In this document: positions 28,253-37,501 of the stretch, piece by piece
Position numbering within the stretch: the first letter of the stretch is position 1
How the letters are laid out: every line of letters starts with the position of its first letter
NCBI GenBank assembly: GCA_947498055.1
Contig: CANMJA010000003.1
Location: forward strand, 124,001-188,000
DNA: 64,000 nt
Direction: 5' to 3'
Source of the DNA: an uncultured Tenacibaculum sp.
GTDB taxonomy: Bacteria > Bacteroidota > Bacteroidia > Flavobacteriales > Flavobacteriaceae
The notes under the pieces: model-generated
The model's database searches: none
Told to the model about the DNA's origin: nothing
Seen by the model: the letters and a program-made list of their open reading frames with translations, nothing else
Translations under genes and position numbers: made by a program

Positions 28253-29887
28253 ATGAGTTACTTAAACAAAAACACAAATGTCTTAGGTTTGCGTAATGCC
28301 AAACATTTGTTAAGAAGAGCTTCTTTTAATTATACAAAAGAGGCACTAAAAGAGTTTACTAATCTTACTCCTGAAGAGGCTTTTAATAAGCTAATTGAAG
28401 AGCAAAGCGATAAATGGGCTGCTCCTTATGATCCCAGACCAGAAAATGATCCACATGGATATTGGATTTCCTCTCCAAATCTCCCTAACTCTTTTGATGG
28501 GCAATTTAGGAAAAGAAGAATAGTTACTTCTTGGTGGTGGTACAATGCTATACATCAAAACTCTTTAAAACAAAAAATGACTTTCTTTTTGCACACATCA
28601 TTTACAGTTGCTAAAGATGGTGGAGCGGGGACATCTACTCATTTTTATGATCATTTAAAATTATTAGATTTTTATGCATTTGGCAATATTAAAACGTTAG
28701 CAAAAAAAATTACGTTTGATAATTCTATGTTAGATTATTTAAATAACACACAGAATAATGCTAAAAATCCTAATGAAAATTACGCTCGTGAATTTTTAGA
28801 GTTATTTACTATTTTGAAAGCGGAACAAGTAGGTAGTGGTGATTACACAAACTATACAGAATTAGATGTACAACAAGCTGCCAAAGTATTTTCGGGAATA
28901 AAAACACAAGTAGATAGAAGTCTTATCGATACAGACACCAATCTTCCAATTGGTAGAATAAAGCTTAATACACACGACAAAGAAGATAAAACTTTTAGCC
29001 ATGCCTTCAATAACATTACTATCAAAGGAAAAGATACGGAAGAAGGTGTTGTAGAAGAACTAAACGATTTTGTTGAAATGGTTTTTAGTAAAGATGCAAC
29101 AGCTGTTTCATTTATTAGAAAACTATATCGCTACTTTGTTAAAAGCGAATGGGAAGAAGATATTGAAACAAATGTTATTATACCATTAGCCAAAGATTTA
29201 CAAGACAATAATTACGAAATTTTACCCATCGTAAAAAAATTATTACTCTCAAATCATTTTTATGATTTAGAAGACACCGATGCTACTAATGAAATTATTG
29301 GAAGTATTTTAAAAAGCCCTTTACAACTATTAAATGAAATTACTTCCTTTTTTAAGTTAGACATACCAGATCCTGAAACTAATGCAGAAGAGTTTTTTTC
29401 TTTCTTTAATTTTATTCATAGTTTTTATTTAGCTGCTGCTGGTATGAACTTATGGTCGCCAGATTCTGTAGCTGGTTACCCTGCACATTATCAGGCACCC
29501 GATTTTGATAGACATTGGTTTTCTTCCAATACAGTTCTTGCTCGCTATAAATTAATTGAAAGTTTTTTATCTGGTAGAAATAGAATTAGATATAATAGTA
29601 AAATTAATACAGAATTAAATATTACACAGTTTATTCAAACTAATATAACCAACCCTTCTCTAGCAAATGATTTAATTACTGAACTAGCAGATTATTTATA
29701 TCCAGAATCTATTAGCGAAGAACGAAAAGCCTATTTTGCTCAAAATTTACTAGAAGGCTTTGCCGATTTTTATTGGACAGATGCTTGGATAAGCTATGAA
29801 AGAACAAATGATGACACCATTGTTAAAACAAGATTAAATGCTTTAATTACTCAAATGATTAATGCGCCAGAGTTTCAATTAATGTAG
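28253..29887 (+). CDS. DUF1800 family protein
   Basis: A 544-residue member of the DUF1800 family, whose biochemical function is unknown. Family motifs are visible: RNAKHLLRRASF near the N-terminus, the KMTFFLHTSF motif at about 107-116 and NENYAREFLELFT at about 180. No signal peptide is evident. The gene is followed 30 bases later by a DUF1501 gene, an arrangement that recurs widely in bacteria and argues that the two proteins act together. Start MSYLNKN fits the usual N-terminus. Confidence 0.9.
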   Translation: MSYLNKNTNVLGLRNAKHLLRRASFNYTKEALKEFTNLTPEEAFNKLIEEQSDKWAAPYDPRPENDPHGYWISSPNLPNSFDGQFRKRRIVTSWWWYNAIHQNSLKQKMTFFLHTSFTVAKDGGAGTSTHFYDHLKLLDFYAFGNIKTLAKKITFDNSMLDYLNNTQNNAKNPNENYAREFLELFTILKAEQVGSGDYTNYTELDVQQAAKVFSGIKTQVDRSLIDTDTNLPIGRIKLNTHDKEDKTFSHAFNNITIKGKDTEEGVVEELNDFVEMVFSKDATAVSFIRKLYRYFVKSEWEEDIETNVIIPLAKDLQDNNYEILPIVKKLLLSNHFYDLEDTDATNEIIGSILKSPLQLLNEITSFFKLDIPDPETNAEEFFSFFNFIHSFYLAAAGMNLWSPDSVAGYPAHYQAPDFDRHWFSSNTVLARYKLIESFLSGRNRIRYNSKINTELNITQFIQTNITNPSLANDLITELADYLYPESISEERKAYFAQNLLEGFADFYWTDAWISYERTNDDTIVKTRLNALITQMINAPEFQLM

Positions 29888-29917
29888 ATTAAAATTATTA
29901 TCCCTAAACACAATTTC

Positions 29918-31552
29918 ATGAAAAGAAGACATTTTATAAAACTGGCGTCAGCTACTTCTGCATTAGGTTTAATGCCTTATGAATTAAATGCATTATTAAA
30001 AACAGTAGATCTTACTATTAATTGTGGTGATATTTCAAACAGAAAACTTGTTTTGGTTAACTTAGTAGGAGGTAATGATGGCTTAAACACTACTATTCCG
30101 ATAAACCAATATGATACATATGCAAACCTAAGACCTACTATTAAAATTCCTAATTCTGGTGCTAATGGGTTTATAAAATTAGACACTTCTTTAGCAGACA
30201 ATAAACAACTTGGTTTACATCCTGCATTAACAGGCTTTAAGTCATTATATGACCAAGGAGAACTAAGAATACTTCAATCTGTTGGATATCCTTCTCAAAA
30301 TAAAAGTCATTTTGCTTCGAAAGATATTTATTCTACTGGTAATGATGGAAATAGTTGGACTAATGGAAAAAACTCTGGTTGGATGGGACGCTTTATGGAG
30401 AAATATTACCCAGATTTACTAGAAGAAAGTTTCCCTTTAGGTGTACAAATAGGGTCTAGTAAAACGGAATTAGGGTTTCATGGAGCAGAAGAACATGGTT
30501 TATCTATAAATATTACAGGACAAGATCCTGCTGGGTTTTTCACCGAAATAAATGGCCTAGGAGGAGCGCCACCAAGTAATATTAAGAACTCTCACTTTGG
30601 TGACGAATTAAAATATATTATTGATGTAAATAATATATCTAACAAATATTCTAAAGCTATTTCTGATGCTTTTAATAAAGGTAAAAACGCAACTAGTTAT
30701 GAAGACAACAACCTTTCTAATCAACTAAAAACAGTTGCTAAATTAATTAGTGGCGGGCTACCTTCTAAAGTTTATTTGGTTAGTATTGGTGGATTTGACA
30801 CACACGACAGTCAAAATGAAGAAAATGGTAATATACAAGGTAAACATTATGATTTATTAAGTGAAGTTTCTTCTTCTATAGAAGCTTTTGTGAAAGATTT
30901 AAATGAGCAATCTATTGGCGATGATGTAATTGGTCTTACTTATTCTGAATTTGGAAGAAAAGCAAAAGAGAATGGAAATTTAGGTACCGACCATGGAGAA
31001 ATTGCCCCTATGTTTGTTTTTGGAAAACCTGTAAATGGAGGGGTTTCTGGAGTTAATGTTGATTTAAAGGAAGCTACTGAAGATAATAATTATCAGGTAG
31101 AAACTATTCAATATGATTACAGATCTACACTAACTACTTTATTACAAGATTTTTTGGGTGCCTCAGATTCTGTGATTAATCATGCCTTCTTTGATTATTC
31201 TACAAATAAAAGTTTCATAGAAACTAAAATGCCAGAAATTATTAAAAGTTCCTTTTCTATTGCTAAAAACTGTACTCTAGATCCTGGTGAGGGAGCTAAG
31301 GTAAAAGCCAAAAAAAAATGGTTTGTTTATCCCAACCCTTTTTCTTACGAATTAAATTTAAACTCTTTAGATGGTTTTACAAAATTGAGTTTCAGTCTTT
31401 TTAACAGCGATGGTAAACTAGTAGCAAATGGAATAAGAGAAGTTATTAATAATAATGTACTGATTAAGCTACCTTCTTTAGCTTCTGGCCTCTATTTTTT
31501 ACAGATAGAAAGTAATGGAAATAAAGAAAACCATAAAGTATTTAGACTTTAG
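29918..31552 (+). CDS. DUF1501 protein with Tat-like signal and T9SS sorting domain
   Basis: A 544-residue protein of the DUF1501 family (alkaline-phosphatase-like fold, often annotated as sulfatase-like). The N-terminus MKRRHFIKLASATSALGL has a twin-arginine motif, so export in folded form through Tat is likely. The DUF1501 core carries LVNLVGGNDGLNTTIP, IGGFDTHDSQ and TYSEFGRK motifs. The last ~75 residues, from WFVYPNPFSYELNL, are a type A T9SS sorting domain. The predicted route is thus Tat across the inner membrane, then T9SS across the outer one. Partner of the DUF1800 gene just upstream. Confidence 0.9.
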   Translation: MKRRHFIKLASATSALGLMPYELNALLKTVDLTINCGDISNRKLVLVNLVGGNDGLNTTIPINQYDTYANLRPTIKIPNSGANGFIKLDTSLADNKQLGLHPALTGFKSLYDQGELRILQSVGYPSQNKSHFASKDIYSTGNDGNSWTNGKNSGWMGRFMEKYYPDLLEESFPLGVQIGSSKTELGFHGAEEHGLSINITGQDPAGFFTEINGLGGAPPSNIKNSHFGDELKYIIDVNNISNKYSKAISDAFNKGKNATSYEDNNLSNQLKTVAKLISGGLPSKVYLVSIGGFDTHDSQNEENGNIQGKHYDLLSEVSSSIEAFVKDLNEQSIGDDVIGLTYSEFGRKAKENGNLGTDHGEIAPMFVFGKPVNGGVSGVNVDLKEATEDNNYQVETIQYDYRSTLTTLLQDFLGASDSVINHAFFDYSTNKSFIETKMPEIIKSSFSIAKNCTLDPGEGAKVKAKKKWFVYPNPFSYELNLNSLDGFTKLSFSLFNSDGKLVANGIREVINNNVLIKLPSLASGLYFLQIESNGNKENHKVFRL

Positions 31553-31886
31553 CTATATTAAAAATACGATATTTATAAACTGAGTTAGATTTACATTCAG
31601 TTGCTAATGAGTTTTTTAAAACAAAAACATCAATGAAAACTATATTTTCCAGTATTTTATAATAATCCCTATTTAAAATTTCTGGCTAGTAAAAAACTAC
31701 TTGTTTTAAGTAGTTTTTTTATTTCCCTAAAAACAAAAACGATACTTGCTTTTTATTTTTTTAAAAAGCACTATAAGAAACACATTCAGCCACAAATACA
31801 TACCAAAACACCACAAAGAGAACACAAAACGTATATTTAGGTATTAAGTTTGATTTAGTAGGAGAAACTTATTAAACAAAAACATT
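31553..31886. other. 334-bp intergenic region with terminator
   Basis: Holds a terminator at 31691-31720 and, just before it at 31661-31671, AATAATCCCTA, the same short motif that precedes the terminators in the 313-504 and 880-1058 modules. No open frame of note. The rest is AT rich and must contain the promoter of the gene at 31887, though no clear TAnnTTTG with a spaced TTTG is visible. Confidence 0.45.
31691..31720 (+). terminator. Terminator after the DUF1800/DUF1501 pair
   Basis: AAACTACTT (31694-31702) pairs with AAGTAGTTT (31708-31716) over a five-base loop, followed by T's. Confidence 0.85.
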
Positions 31887-33023
31887 ATGAGCTATTTAAA
31901 CAAACTAAAACTATTTTTTGTTGCATTATTTTTATTATTAACTACCAATTCTTTTTCAATAGATATTCCTTCTACTGAAAAAGTAACACCAGACACAATG
32001 TATCGACTACCTAAAAAACTAATAGGTACGTACGAAGGAACACTTACTAAATTAAGTGGTAGAGCAATTGTTAATCCTGAAGGCACTTGTACCATTAAAA
32101 AAACAAGTACAAATTCTTATAGTTTAAAATTCAGTAATGGTTTAGGTAGTATTAGAAACGTACGATTTAAACAAGATGAAGATGTATTTACTGCAACAGG
32201 GTTATATAAAGGAAAGAAATTGGGGATTTCTTTAGATTTAGATGGCAGTTTAAGTGTAGGAAGCTTATCTGGCACTAAAGTTTTAGCCTTTAACGGAGAC
32301 TTAATAAATACTAGAGGAGATAGTTATGACGATGATGACAGTATTCATAATGGAAACCAACACATTAGAACTAACGGAAATGGCACAACCATAAGAAATG
32401 GTAACCAGAAGATAAAAACTAGAGGTGGAAATACAAGAATTAAAAACGGAAATCAGAGTATTAACACTAAGGGTAATGGAACTAGAATTAAAAACGGAAA
32501 TCAAAGCATTAACACTCGAAATAATGGTAGTGTTAGCATAAAAACTGGCGGACTAGGCATAGATGCTTCTAATGGTAATGTAAGCATTAGAACTGGAAAT
32601 GGTAGTATAGAAGTAAATAATAATGAAGATGATGACTACGAAGACACCTCGTCTGTTCATATAAATGATAATCATAAATACAGAGGAAATGCCTTTTATG
32701 AGTGTAATTCTAATGAAGTTTCTAATTTACCAGAACAAGTTATTGGTCTTTATATGGGAGAATTAAAAGCACCTGGTGTTTACACTAAAAAAGGAATCTG
32801 TAAAATCGTAAAAACAGGATGCAAAACTTATAGAATGGATTTTAGTAATGGAATTCCTTCTATTTATGGTGTTCAATTTGGTAGAGAAAATAATTTTAAA
32901 GAATTCACTTCAGTTATTATAGATGGAGAATATGCAACAGATATAGAAATTGATATGCGTTTCGATGATCTGACTATTGAAAAAGGAATGTTTAACATTG
33001 CTTTTGATGGTGAAAAACAATAA
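31887..33023 (+). CDS. Secreted two-domain protein with 16-residue N-G-N-Q repeats
   Basis: I do not recognise a named family. The 378 residues show a signal peptide (about 1-24), a ~100-residue domain (41-138) opening LPKKLIGTYEGTL with the core YSLKFSNGLGSI, a repeat region (153-216) of four 16-residue units of the form I-x-N-G-N-Q-x-I-x-T followed by degenerate units, an acidic linker, and a second ~100-residue domain (281-378) opening LPEQVIGLYMGEL with YRMDFSNGIPSI. The two domains are homologous to each other and to the small lipoprotein at 36226. The repeat is likely a beta-solenoid or amyloid-like stack with Asn/Gln ladders. It is followed by its own terminator and then by a two-component system. 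Confidence 0.8.
   Translation: MSYLNKLKLFFVALFLLLTTNSFSIDIPSTEKVTPDTMYRLPKKLIGTYEGTLTKLSGRAIVNPEGTCTIKKTSTNSYSLKFSNGLGSIRNVRFKQDEDVFTATGLYKGKKLGISLDLDGSLSVGSLSGTKVLAFNGDLINTRGDSYDDDDSIHNGNQHIRTNGNGTTIRNGNQKIKTRGGNTRIKNGNQSINTKGNGTRIKNGNQSINTRNNGSVSIKTGGLGIDASNGNVSIRTGNGSIEVNNNEDDDYEDTSSVHINDNHKYRGNAFYECNSNEVSNLPEQVIGLYMGELKAPGVYTKKGICKIVKTGCKTYRMDFSNGIPSIYGVQFGRENNFKEFTSVIIDGEYATDIEIDMRFDDLTIEKGMFNIAFDGEKQ
32343..32534 (+). repeat. 48-bp in-frame tandem repeat, four units
   Basis: Units start at 32343, 32391, 32439 and 32487, each coding 16 residues with I-x-N-G-N-Q at the same place. Units three and four are the most alike. Later units to about 32620 are degenerate (SIKTGG and SIRTGN). Confidence 0.9.
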
Positions 33024-33055
33024 GTAAAAACATATTATACAGTTATTTACCCCAC

Positions 33056-33090
33056 AAAACAGGCTGATTTTTAATTAGCCTGTTTTTCTT
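33056..33090 (+). terminator. Terminator after the repeat protein gene
   Basis: AAAACAGGCT (33056-33065) pairs perfectly with AGCCTGTTTT (33077-33086), followed by T's. It isolates the secreted protein gene from the kinase gene. Confidence 0.9.
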
Positions 33091-33158
33091 TATATAATAT
33101 AAGATAAAAAAAGTTGTTTTATTTTTTGTAGATTTATTTCTCTTTAGACCAAATAAAT

Positions 33159-35387
33159 ATGTATAGAAATCAACTTATTGTTTTTTCTATTCTTTTTAAT
33201 TTCTTTTTTTTCTACTCTCAAGATAAAGATATTATTTATGAAGAATGGCAATTAAAAATAGATACCATATCTAATATTGATAACGCTATTAAATTAGATA
33301 AAGAATATGTACTGAAAGTTTCCAAAGAAAATCAAATATATATTTTAAATAATCTCTCTTTTCGATATGAAGATAAAAAACAACGAGATTCTGCACATTA
33401 TTATGCCAATAAAGCTTTAACTTATAAAAAAGAATTTCCTAAACACCCTGCTATAGCTGAAGCTTACATAGCTAAAGCAACTATATACATGCGTAACCAA
33501 GAATTAAAAATTGCTAAAATAAACTTAGATAAAGCTAGAAAAGTTCTGCATTTTAATAAAACTAGCGTTATATGGCATACTTACTATCAACAAATGGGGA
33601 GTTTAAATGATGGTTTAACTAAACAAGAATTAGCCATCAAATATTCAGATTCTGCTATTCATTTTTCTTTACAGCAAAAGGATACTTCTTTAACTGCTAA
33701 TTTATACCACAATCTTGGAATTCAGTATTTCAATCAAAATAAATTAGAAAAAGCAGTTGAAAATTTGTTAAATGCTATTGAAATAAAAGAAAAATATAAT
33801 AAAAATGACGCTTCTTCTTCTTATTACATACTTGCTGTTATGTACAATAACAATAGAATGTTTGAGCAAGCAAATAAATATATAAAAAAAAGTTTAATTG
33901 CTGCTACTAAAGAAGGAAATGAGGAAGTCATCATGAGAAACTACATGATTCTTGCAAAACAATTTACTGCAAAAAAACTAGCAAAAAAAGCACTAAACTA
34001 CAATGATTCTGCAATGGTTTATGCTAAAAAAATGGATATGTGGAACATCACAACTGAACTTTTAAAAAATAAAGGAGACATACACTTTACTCTTTTAAAA
34101 GAAGAAGAAAAAGGCCTCTTTTTTTATGAGAAAGCATACGATAGGCTGAAACTAAAAGATGATCGACATTTTGTTCAATTACCTATTATAGAAAAATTAA
34201 TTACTGTCGCAATTTCAAAGAACAATCCTAAAAAAGCAAAACAATATTTAAACGAATATGATCAAATATTAAGCACAATAAAAAAGCTTGATTTTCAACA
34301 AATTTTTCACAGAGAATCTGGCAAATACTATGACTTAGTGAAAGATTATAAACAAGCTAATTTTCATTATAGAAAATCTTACAAGTTATACGATTCAATA
34401 AATAAAGTACAAACAAAGGCCAAAGTTGCCGAATTAGAAAAAAAATATGATACCAAAAACAAAGAGCTTGAAATCGCAAATTTAAATGAAGAAAATGCCG
34501 TAAAAGAAAAACAAATAGCACAATCTAAATTTAATCAAAAAATATTATTATTCTCTATCATTGGTATTACTCTATTTCTTGTATTTGGGCTCTTTACCTA
34601 TTCTAAAATTAGAAAACAAAAAAGAGAATTAGCAAACACTAACAAAGATTTATCTGAATTAAACGCTATTAAAAACAGACTATTTTCTATAATTTCACAT
34701 GATTTAAGAGGTATGATTATTCCTTTTCAACGAGCAGGAAAAGTAATTAAACATTATGCCGATAAAGGAGATATAGATAAAACAATAGCACTTTCTCAAG
34801 AACTACAAAACAACTCTCAAAAACTATCTAACACACTCGACAATCTCCTTAATTGGTCTTTACAACAAATGAATAACTACAACTATAATGAAGAAGAAAT
34901 TTCTGTTAAAAAAGAACTTTCAGAAATCATAGAAAATTATAGTTATCATGCTAAAATTAAAAAAACGAAACTTATTCTAGATATAAAACAAGACGAAAAA
35001 ATAGTTTTTGACAAAGGGGCTTTTCATGTAATTTTCAGAAACTTAATTGGTAATGCCATAAAATTTACAGAGAATGGTTCTATTAAATTAACTGGCTCTA
35101 GAAACTTAGAAATGCTCAACTTTTCATTAGTAGACTCTGGAACCGGCATGTCTGAAACAGAGTTAAAAAAGTTGTTTTCTTTTACCGATAAAAACACTTC
35201 TTCTGGCACGCAAGGAGAAAAAGGTACTGGTATCGGATTAAAGTTAGTTCATAAATTCATAGAAATTCATAATGGGACAATTAACGTCTCTTCAGAAAAA
35301 AAAATAGGCACAAAATTTGATTTAAGCTTTCCTGTAAAGCAAATTTTAAATTTATCTGAACAACAAACTAATACACTAACTGCCTAA
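33159..35387 (+). CDS. TPR sensor histidine kinase
   Basis: Membrane sensor kinase of 742 residues. A signal peptide/anchor (1-20) is followed by a periplasmic TPR array (about 40-410), a coiled coil, a transmembrane helix near 467-485 and a cytoplasmic kinase core. The core shows the H-box FSIISHDLRG, the N-box NLIGNAIKFT, the G1 box DSGTGM and the G2 box GTGIGLKL. TPR input suggests that it senses a protein or peptide partner in the periplasm. It is nine bases from the LytTR regulator and is flanked by secreted proteins sharing an unknown domain, which are candidate ligands or outputs. Confidence 0.93.
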   Translation: MYRNQLIVFSILFNFFFFYSQDKDIIYEEWQLKIDTISNIDNAIKLDKEYVLKVSKENQIYILNNLSFRYEDKKQRDSAHYYANKALTYKKEFPKHPAIAEAYIAKATIYMRNQELKIAKINLDKARKVLHFNKTSVIWHTYYQQMGSLNDGLTKQELAIKYSDSAIHFSLQQKDTSLTANLYHNLGIQYFNQNKLEKAVENLLNAIEIKEKYNKNDASSSYYILAVMYNNNRMFEQANKYIKKSLIAATKEGNEEVIMRNYMILAKQFTAKKLAKKALNYNDSAMVYAKKMDMWNITTELLKNKGDIHFTLLKEEEKGLFFYEKAYDRLKLKDDRHFVQLPIIEKLITVAISKNNPKKAKQYLNEYDQILSTIKKLDFQQIFHRESGKYYDLVKDYKQANFHYRKSYKLYDSINKVQTKAKVAELEKKYDTKNKELEIANLNEENAVKEKQIAQSKFNQKILLFSIIGITLFLVFGLFTYSKIRKQKRELANTNKDLSELNAIKNRLFSIISHDLRGMIIPFQRAGKVIKHYADKGDIDKTIALSQELQNNSQKLSNTLDNLLNWSLQQMNNYNYNEEEISVKKELSEIIENYSYHAKIKKTKLILDIKQDEKIVFDKGAFHVIFRNLIGNAIKFTENGSIKLTGSRNLEMLNFSLVDSGTGMSETELKKLFSFTDKNTSSGTQGEKGTGIGLKLVHKFIEIHNGTINVSSEKKIGTKFDLSFPVKQILNLSEQQTNTLTA

Positions 35388-35396
35388 TTACTACTT

Positions 35397-36116
35397 ATGA
35401 ATATTTACATTATTGAAGATGAAATTTTTCAATTAGAAGATATAAAAATTTCCATAGAAAACTTGAATCATAACTGTATTGGTTCTAACGATAATCCTTT
35501 ACAAGCACTTGACGAAATTGGCTTACTACTACCAGATGTAATTTTAGTAGACATACATTTACATAAAAGAAATGCTGGTATTCATTTAGCTAAAAAAGTT
35601 TCTGAGTTTTATAAAACACCTATTATATTTATTACATCAGAAATAGACGACAATGTTATAACTAGTGCTATTGAATGTAAACCTGTAGCTTATCTTACAA
35701 AACCTTTAAAAGAAAGTGATTTAAAAGCTGCCTTAATTTTAACTGAAAATTTAAAAGCAAAAAGCAATGAAGATATTTCTTTAAATACCAAAGAGCTATT
35801 TGCCAGAAATGGAAACAAACTACATAAAATACATATTGATTCCATTTTGTATGCACATACCGACTCTAAAAATTATTGTTCTATTGTTACTTTAGATGAT
35901 AAGAAGTTTTCTGTGAGAAACTCCATTTCTGGGTTATTAAAAATTTTAAATAATAAACAATTTATTCAAACACATCGTTCTTATCTTATTAATTGGAATT
36001 TCATTCAGTCTTTTTCTGAAAGTGATCAAAGTATTGAATTAAAAAATCATAATTTTAGCATTCCTGTTGGCAGAACTTACAAATCAGAAATAGCAAAAAG
36101 ATTAAGAATTATTTAA
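35397..36116 (+). CDS. LytTR-family response regulator
   Basis: Cognate regulator of the kinase upstream. The 239 residues contain a receiver domain (1-120) with acidic pocket EDE at 7-9, phospho-acceptor Asp in LVDIHL (about D53) and the conserved Lys in TKPLKESDL, followed by a LytTR DNA-binding domain (about 137-239) with YCSIVT and FIQTHRSYLIN motifs. LytTR proteins bind direct repeats about ten bases apart. The gene downstream (36226), reached through a short 109-base gap, is a plausible target. Starts nine bases after the kinase stop, so it is cotranscribed. Confidence 0.93.
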   Translation: MNIYIIEDEIFQLEDIKISIENLNHNCIGSNDNPLQALDEIGLLLPDVILVDIHLHKRNAGIHLAKKVSEFYKTPIIFITSEIDDNVITSAIECKPVAYLTKPLKESDLKAALILTENLKAKSNEDISLNTKELFARNGNKLHKIHIDSILYAHTDSKNYCSIVTLDDKKFSVRNSISGLLKILNNKQFIQTHRSYLINWNFIQSFSESDQSIELKNHNFSIPVGRTYKSEIAKRLRII

Positions 36117-36225
36117 TCCTATTACTATATATCTTTAGACACTTTTATTGGTTACTAATCCACATAGTTTAAAAAAAACAATCATATCATAGTACTTTTA
36201 GCTCTAAATCTAAAAAGAAATAATT

Positions 36226-36645
36226 ATGAGAGCTATTCAAAAAATGAATACAATTACAAGAGTTATGTTTGTTTTAATCACTTTTGCATTTATGTCTTGT
36301 AGTGATGATGAAAATGTATCACCTGAAGGTGCACGATTTGTAGACTTACCAAGTAATTTAGTTACAAGTTACGATGGTGTTTTACAATACAATGTAAATC
36401 AAGTACCACAAGTAACTGAATCAGATGCAACTGCTACAGTTTCTAAAACAGGAGACAAAGTTTACAAAGTTTCTTTTAGTGATGGCGTACCAGAAGTTAC
36501 AGGGCTAAGGTTTATTGAAAACAATGGAACTTTTGCTTCTGCCTCTGATTCTGGGAGTTCTGAAGGAGTATCTTTGCGTCTTAATGATTTAAGCGTAGGA
36601 ATTAGGAACGGTGACAAACATTGGCAATTTTCTACACCTAATTAA
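36226..36645 (+). CDS. Small lipoprotein, single copy of the LPxxL/FSNG domain
   Basis: A 139-residue lipoprotein with lipobox FAFMSC (modified cysteine at about 25). A second in-frame ATG at 36244 gives an equally good signal. The mature part opens LPSNLVTSYDGVL and contains VYKVSFSDGVPEVTGLRF, matching both domains of the protein at 31887 (GTYEGTL with SLKFSNGLGSI, and GLYMGEL with RMDFSNGIPSI). No named family is recognised. It lies 109 bases after the LytTR gene and is followed by a terminator. It may be the surface-exposed product controlled by the two-component system. Confidence 0.8.
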   Translation: MRAIQKMNTITRVMFVLITFAFMSCSDDENVSPEGARFVDLPSNLVTSYDGVLQYNVNQVPQVTESDATATVSKTGDKVYKVSFSDGVPEVTGLRFIENNGTFASASDSGSSEGVSLRLNDLSVGIRNGDKHWQFSTPN

Positions 36646-36698
36646 TAGAGAATAAAATCCCACAAACTATAGTAGACATTTTTTTTTCATATATATAT

Positions 36699-36730
36699 AA
36701 AAGCTGAAATTTTTTATTTCAGCTTTTTTT
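36699..36730. terminator. Bidirectional terminator between lipoprotein gene and rsmG
   Basis: AAGCTGAAAT (36701-36710) pairs with ATTTCAGCTT (36716-36725) over five bases, with A's before and T's after. Confidence 0.85.
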
Positions 36731-37358
36731 ATCCTTTATATTTTAATGGTAAATGCACCACTTTTTTAGTCTCAAAAAAATCTTCTTCAAAAAAGTCTGG
36801 TAAATTATAAATTGTTGCTTTAGGAAAATTCATCAACTCTTCTTTTAAATCACCTCCTTTTAAATATAGAATTCCATTTTTTAGAGAATGATGTTGTTTT
36901 TTATGTACTTTATTTTTCACCCATCTATGAAAAGTCTCCATTTGTGCTACTGCTCTACTTATAATAAAATCGTAGGTTTCTTTAACCTCTTCTACCCTGC
37001 CATGGGTTGTTTTCACGTTTTGCAACCCTAGGCCTTCTACCACCTCATCTACTACTTTAATTTTTTTTCCTATAGAATCTACCAAATGAAAATTAGTTTC
37101 TGGAAATAAAATCGCTAATGGAACTCCTGGAAAACCTCCTCCTGTTCCTACATCCATTACAGAAGTATTTGGTAAAAAACTCATTACTTTAGCTATTCCT
37201 AAAGAGTGCAAAACATGGCGCAAATACAATTCATCAATATCTTTTCTCGATACCACGTTTATCTTTAGATTCCAATCCTCATATAATTCCTGTAAAAGTG
37301 AAAACTGTTCTATTTGTTTTTCACTTAAATTAGGAAAGTACTTTTTAATTATTTTCAT
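36729..37358 (-). CDS. rsmG: 16S rRNA (guanine-527-N7)-methyltransferase
   Basis: Methylates N7 of G527 in 16S rRNA using SAM. The 209-residue protein shows the SAM-binding motif DVGTGGGFPGVPLAI and the substrate-side motif FIISRAVAQM. Length matches the family (about 205-215). Formerly called GidB. It is a single gene; its 3' end abuts the terminator stem at 36701-36725 shared with the convergent lipoprotein gene. Confidence 0.96.
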   Translation of the reverse strand: MKIIKKYFPNLSEKQIEQFSLLQELYEDWNLKINVVSRKDIDELYLRHVLHSLGIAKVMSFLPNTSVMDVGTGGGFPGVPLAILFPETNFHLVDSIGKKIKVVDEVVEGLGLQNVKTTHGRVEEVKETYDFIISRAVAQMETFHRWVKNKVHKKQHHSLKNGILYLKGGDLKEELMNFPKATIYNLPDFFEEDFFETKKVVHLPLKYKG

Positions 37359-37501
37359 ACAGTTCTTAATTGCAGCAACAAAAATAACAACAATTCTTAT
37401 AGCAGGATTACAACAATTTAATAATTCTCGTTAAAATATTCCCTTATAGCAAAAACATGAACTAAAAACACTTATTTTTACATCTTTATTTAGATTAGTA
37501 C

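Noticed and set aside
31887..31904. Same MSYLNK start as the DUF1800 protein at 28253
   Set aside because: Similarity stops after six residues; the proteins are otherwise unrelated.
32343..32534. 48-bp repeats as a CRISPR-like array
   Set aside because: Units are contiguous without spacers and keep a single coding frame.
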